Positions 61,649 to 64,000 of a stretch of DNA of 64,000 nt are shown here, in pieces. Position 1 is the stretch's first letter. The number at the start of each line of letters is the position of its first letter. The DNA comes from an uncultured Collinsella sp. (GTDB taxonomy: Bacteria > Actinomycetota > Coriobacteriia > Coriobacteriales > Coriobacteriaceae), in NCBI GenBank assembly GCA_902464485.1, contig CABQJJ010000003.1, positions 1-64,000 on the forward strand, written 5' to 3'. A program made the translations under genes and the position numbers. Under the pieces are notes generated by a model. That model was given only the letters and a program-made list of their open reading frames with translations. It was not told the DNA's origin and ran no database searches.

Positions 61649-62854
61649 ATGACCGCCCCCGACGAAAAGACACTCGCCACGCTCACCAAACTGTTTGAAG
61701 ATGAGTTTGGCCCCATTGGCGACCGCCAGGTGCTCTTTGTGCACGCACCTGGGCGTTCCGAGATCAGCGGCAACCACACCGATCACGAGGGCGGCCACGT
61801 TATCGCCGGCTCGCTCGATGTCGCCGTCGACGGTATCGCCGTGGCAACCGATTCCAACAAGGTTCGCGTTGCCGACGAGGGCTATCCCACGTTTGAGATT
61901 GCGCTCGACACGCTGGATGTTCAGGAGTCCGAGAAGGGCACGTCCGCAAGCCTCGTGCGTGGTATGGCCCACGAGGTCGCAGCGCTTGGTGTTGAGCCCC
62001 ACGGCTTCGACTTCGCCTTCACCTGCTCCGTCCCCTCGGGCGGTGGCCTTTCCAGCTCTGCCGCCGTCGAGGCCGCGTACGGTCGTGCCATGGAGACGCT
62101 TTGGGGCGCGCCCGCCATTGAGCCCGTCACGCTCGCTCAGATGAGCCAGCGCACCGAGAACAACTACTACGGCAAGCCCTGCGGTCTGATGGACCAGGCC
62201 GCCGTGTGCCTGGGCGGCCTTGCCTACATGGACTTTGAGGACCAGGCTCAGCCTAAAACCCAGAAGCTCGAGCTCAACTTTGAGGATCACGGCTATGCGC
62301 TCGTGCTCGTTAAAGTTGGCGCCGACCATGTGGCAGCTACCGACGACTACGCCGCCGTTCCGCGCGAGATGCAGGACGTCGCCGCCGAGTTTGGCAAGGC
62401 ACGCCTGTGCGAGGTCGACGTTGCCGACTTTGACGCCAAGCTCCCCGAGCTGCGCGCCAAGCTCGGTGACCGAGCCTGCCTGCGCGCCGTTCACTACTGG
62501 TACGAGAACGGCCTGGTCGACAAGCGCTGGGCAGCTCTGAACGCCGGCGACATTGACCAGTTCCTGGTCCTGACGCGCGAGTCCGGCGCCAGCTCCGCCA
62601 TGTACCTGCAAAATGTCGTTGCCAAACTGGGTTCCGAGCAGCCTTCCATGTATGCCCTGGCGCTGGCCGAGCACGTGCTCGACGGCCGCGGCGCCGTCCG
62701 TATCCACGGCGGCGGCTTTGGCGGCACCATTCAGGCCTTCGTGCCGCTCGATCTGGTCGACACCTTCATTGCCAAGATGAACGGCTGGCTGGGCGAGGGC
62801 TCTGCCCGTCACTACGCCATCTCTGACAAGGGGGCTTACGCGGCATGGCTGTAA
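61649..62854 (+). CDS. galK: Galactokinase
   Basis: A 401-residue GHMP kinase making galactose 1-phosphate. AAGGATGACACC precedes the ATG. The galactokinase signature is GRSEISGNHTDHEGGHV (Ser-Gly-Asn where many have Ile-Gly-Glu). The ATP loop is VPSGGGLSSSAAVEAAY, the catalytic-Asp region CGLMDQAAVCLGG, and the third motif VRIHGGGFGGTIQAF. Its stop overlaps the start region of galT, so galK-galT form one unit under the operator at 61588. Confidence 0.94.
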   Translation: MTAPDEKTLATLTKLFEDEFGPIGDRQVLFVHAPGRSEISGNHTDHEGGHVIAGSLDVAVDGIAVATDSNKVRVADEGYPTFEIALDTLDVQESEKGTSASLVRGMAHEVAALGVEPHGFDFAFTCSVPSGGGLSSSAAVEAAYGRAMETLWGAPAIEPVTLAQMSQRTENNYYGKPCGLMDQAAVCLGGLAYMDFEDQAQPKTQKLELNFEDHGYALVLVKVGADHVAATDDYAAVPREMQDVAAEFGKARLCEVDVADFDAKLPELRAKLGDRACLRAVHYWYENGLVDKRWAALNAGDIDQFLVLTRESGASSAMYLQNVVAKLGSEQPSMYALALAEHVLDGRGAVRIHGGGFGGTIQAFVPLDLVDTFIAKMNGWLGEGSARHYAISDKGAYAAWL

Positions 62855-64000
62855 TGACCGACGTGCGCGAGGTCGCGCAGAACCTGATCGAGTACGCTAT
62901 CCACCGGTCGATGATCGGCCAGGACGATCGCATCTGGGCATACAACACCATTTTGGAGTGCATCGGCGCCACGGGTCCCGCACTCGACATGGCTTGGGCG
63001 CTCAAGACCGAGAAGATTTCATTCTTGCACCCCGATACCCTGCCCGACTTCGACCTTGAAGGCACGCTTGTCGTGCTTTCCGAGGCCGCCGTTGCCAACG
63101 GTGCTGCCGAGGACACGGCGTCGGGCCGCGACCGCATCGCCATGCGCATCATGGGCGCGCTCATGCCGAGGCCTTCGGTTGTAAACGAAGAGTTCAACGG
63201 ACGTATGGGCGTCAACGAGCCCCGCGCCGCGACCGACTGGTTCTACGGTCTGTGCTGTGACGCCGGTTACGTGCGCCGCGCCGCCATCGCGCGCAATATC
63301 AAATGGAGCACCCCCACCAACTGGGGTGCCCTGGAGATCACTATCAACCTGTCCAAGCCCGAAAAGGACCCGCGCGATATCGCCGCAGCCGGTGCGGCCA
63401 AGAACACGGGCGAGAAGTATCCCGCCTGCCAGCTCTGTATCGAAAACGAGGGCTATCCGGGACGTTCTGCCACAGCCGACGGCGGCGCCCACCCCGCCCG
63501 TCAGAACCTGCGCATTATCCCCATCCAGCTCAACGGCGAGCGCTGGGGCTTCCAGTACAGCCCGTACGCGTACTTTAACGAGCATTGCATTGCCATGAGC
63601 TCCGAGCATCGTCCGATGCACGTGGACCGCAAGAGCCTCTCCTGTTTGCTCGACTTTGTGGACCTGTTCCCGCACTACTTTATCGGCTCCAATGCCGACC
63701 TGCCCATCGTGGGCGGCTCGATTCTGTCGCACGACCATTTCCAGGGTGGCGCGCACGAGTTCCCCATGATGCACGCCGCCGAGGTCTCGCAGTTTAGCGT
63801 GCCCGGTTTTGACCAGGTCAGCGGTACTGTGCTGCAGTGGCCGCTTTCGGTGCTACGACTGCGTTCGCACGACCGCGCCCAGTTGCTCGATGCTGCTGAG
63901 AAGATTATCCTGGCATGGCGCGAGTGGACCGATGAGTCGGTGGGCGTCATCGCGCACACAGCCGATGGCATGGCGCACAACACCGTGACGCCCGTCATCC
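62845..64000 (+). CDS. galT: Galactose-1-phosphate uridylyltransferase, class II, 3' end outside window
   Basis: The first 385 residues are visible. ATG 62845 (10 bases inside the galK end, with AAGGGGG upstream) is preferred over ATG 62854. The sequence is of the Firmicutes/Actinobacteria GalT2 class: MIGQDDRIWAYN, ALMPRPSVVNEEF, TDWFYGLCCDAGYVR, NLRIIPIQLNGERWGFQYSPYAYFNEH (several short blocks), and the catalytic His-Asp-His in SILSHDHFQGG. It exchanges galactose 1-phosphate with UDP-glucose. The C-terminal part lies beyond the window. Confidence 0.94.
   Translation, partial: MAVMTDVREVAQNLIEYAIHRSMIGQDDRIWAYNTILECIGATGPALDMAWALKTEKISFLHPDTLPDFDLEGTLVVLSEAAVANGAAEDTASGRDRIAMRIMGALMPRPSVVNEEFNGRMGVNEPRAATDWFYGLCCDAGYVRRAAIARNIKWSTPTNWGALEITINLSKPEKDPRDIAAAGAAKNTGEKYPACQLCIENEGYPGRSATADGGAHPARQNLRIIPIQLNGERWGFQYSPYAYFNEHCIAMSSEHRPMHVDRKSLSCLLDFVDLFPHYFIGSNADLPIVGGSILSHDHFQGGAHEFPMMHAAEVSQFSVPGFDQVSGTVLQWPLSVLRLRSHDRAQLLDAAEKIILAWREWTDESVGVIAHTADGMAHNTVTPVI

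Overview
The window is high-GC, gene-dense and actinobacterial in style. Short operons are separated by palindrome-rich intergenic DNA, and GTG/TTG starts and 4-nt GTGA start/stop overlaps are common. Gene content points to a saccharolytic, fermentative, anaerobic gut bacterium: pyruvate formate-lyase and its activase, a flavodiiron protein, a Mgl galactose importer, Leloir genes, a sucrose/fructan PTS cluster and a bile-salt-hydrolase-like Ntn hydrolase. Protein style and the intergenic repeats fit class Coriobacteriia, most likely Collinsella. That placement is inference; there is no rRNA in the window.

Layout. 1-6.3 kb: an extracytosolic flavin electron-transfer cluster (two FMN-binding proteins, a NapH-like Fe-S membrane protein, ApbE, a NusG-II/EetA-like protein, an EetB-like Gx protein fused to an ECF ATPase, and an ECF ATPase fused to its T component). 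6.4-10.9 kb: Ntn hydrolase, pfkA, a membrane-linked XRE regulator and a small hypothetical protein. 10.9-18.5 kb: MacB/FtsX-type ABC pair, GyrI-like protein, OmpR-type two-component system, ogt. 19.1-24.4 kb: aspartate-family amino acids (asd, lysC, thrC, thrB). 24.6-29.4 kb: engB, mtnN, beta-lactamase-fold protein, pflA, degV. 29.6-35.2 kb: sucrose/fructan operon with its LacI regulator. 35.5-37.9 kb: a pyruvate formate-lyase whose glycyl-radical domain is a separate gene. 38.5-43.2 kb: MarR plus a heterodimeric ABC exporter. 43.4-44.5 kb: DAHP synthase. 45.2-49.4 kb: BceAB-like ABC pair and a MutT-Vsr fusion. 50.1-52.6 kb: class II aldolase, DeoR regulator, orphan PTS IIB. 52.7-57.4 kb: mglBAC. 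57.8-64 kb: flavodiiron protein, GalR-like regulator, galM, galK, galT (cut by the window end).

Genes working together. Galactose enters through MglBAC, is mutarotated by GalM and phosphorylated by GalK, then transferred by GalT. Five copies of a 16-bp palindromic operator link mglB, mglA, galR, galM and galK. Sucrose enters through the PTS and is split by two GH32 enzymes under the neighbouring LacI protein. PfkA, the aldolase and PFL carry the carbon to fermentation. A tandem ACCGTT motif (20-21 bp period) lies 33-36 bp upstream of the repressor operator at three sugar promoters, suggesting a shared, unidentified activator.

Most unusual content. (1) A family of about 100-130-bp nested palindromes with perfectly complementary but completely different arms and conserved internal boxes (five good copies). 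(2) A second family built the same way with a conserved apical loop (three copies). (3) The split pyruvate formate-lyase. (4) The S-A / A-T fused ECF transporter in an electron-transfer locus. (5) The MutT-Vsr fusion. (6) An MglC permease with a roughly 200-residue coiled-coil N-terminus. All alignments and pairings were made by eye; no searches were run.
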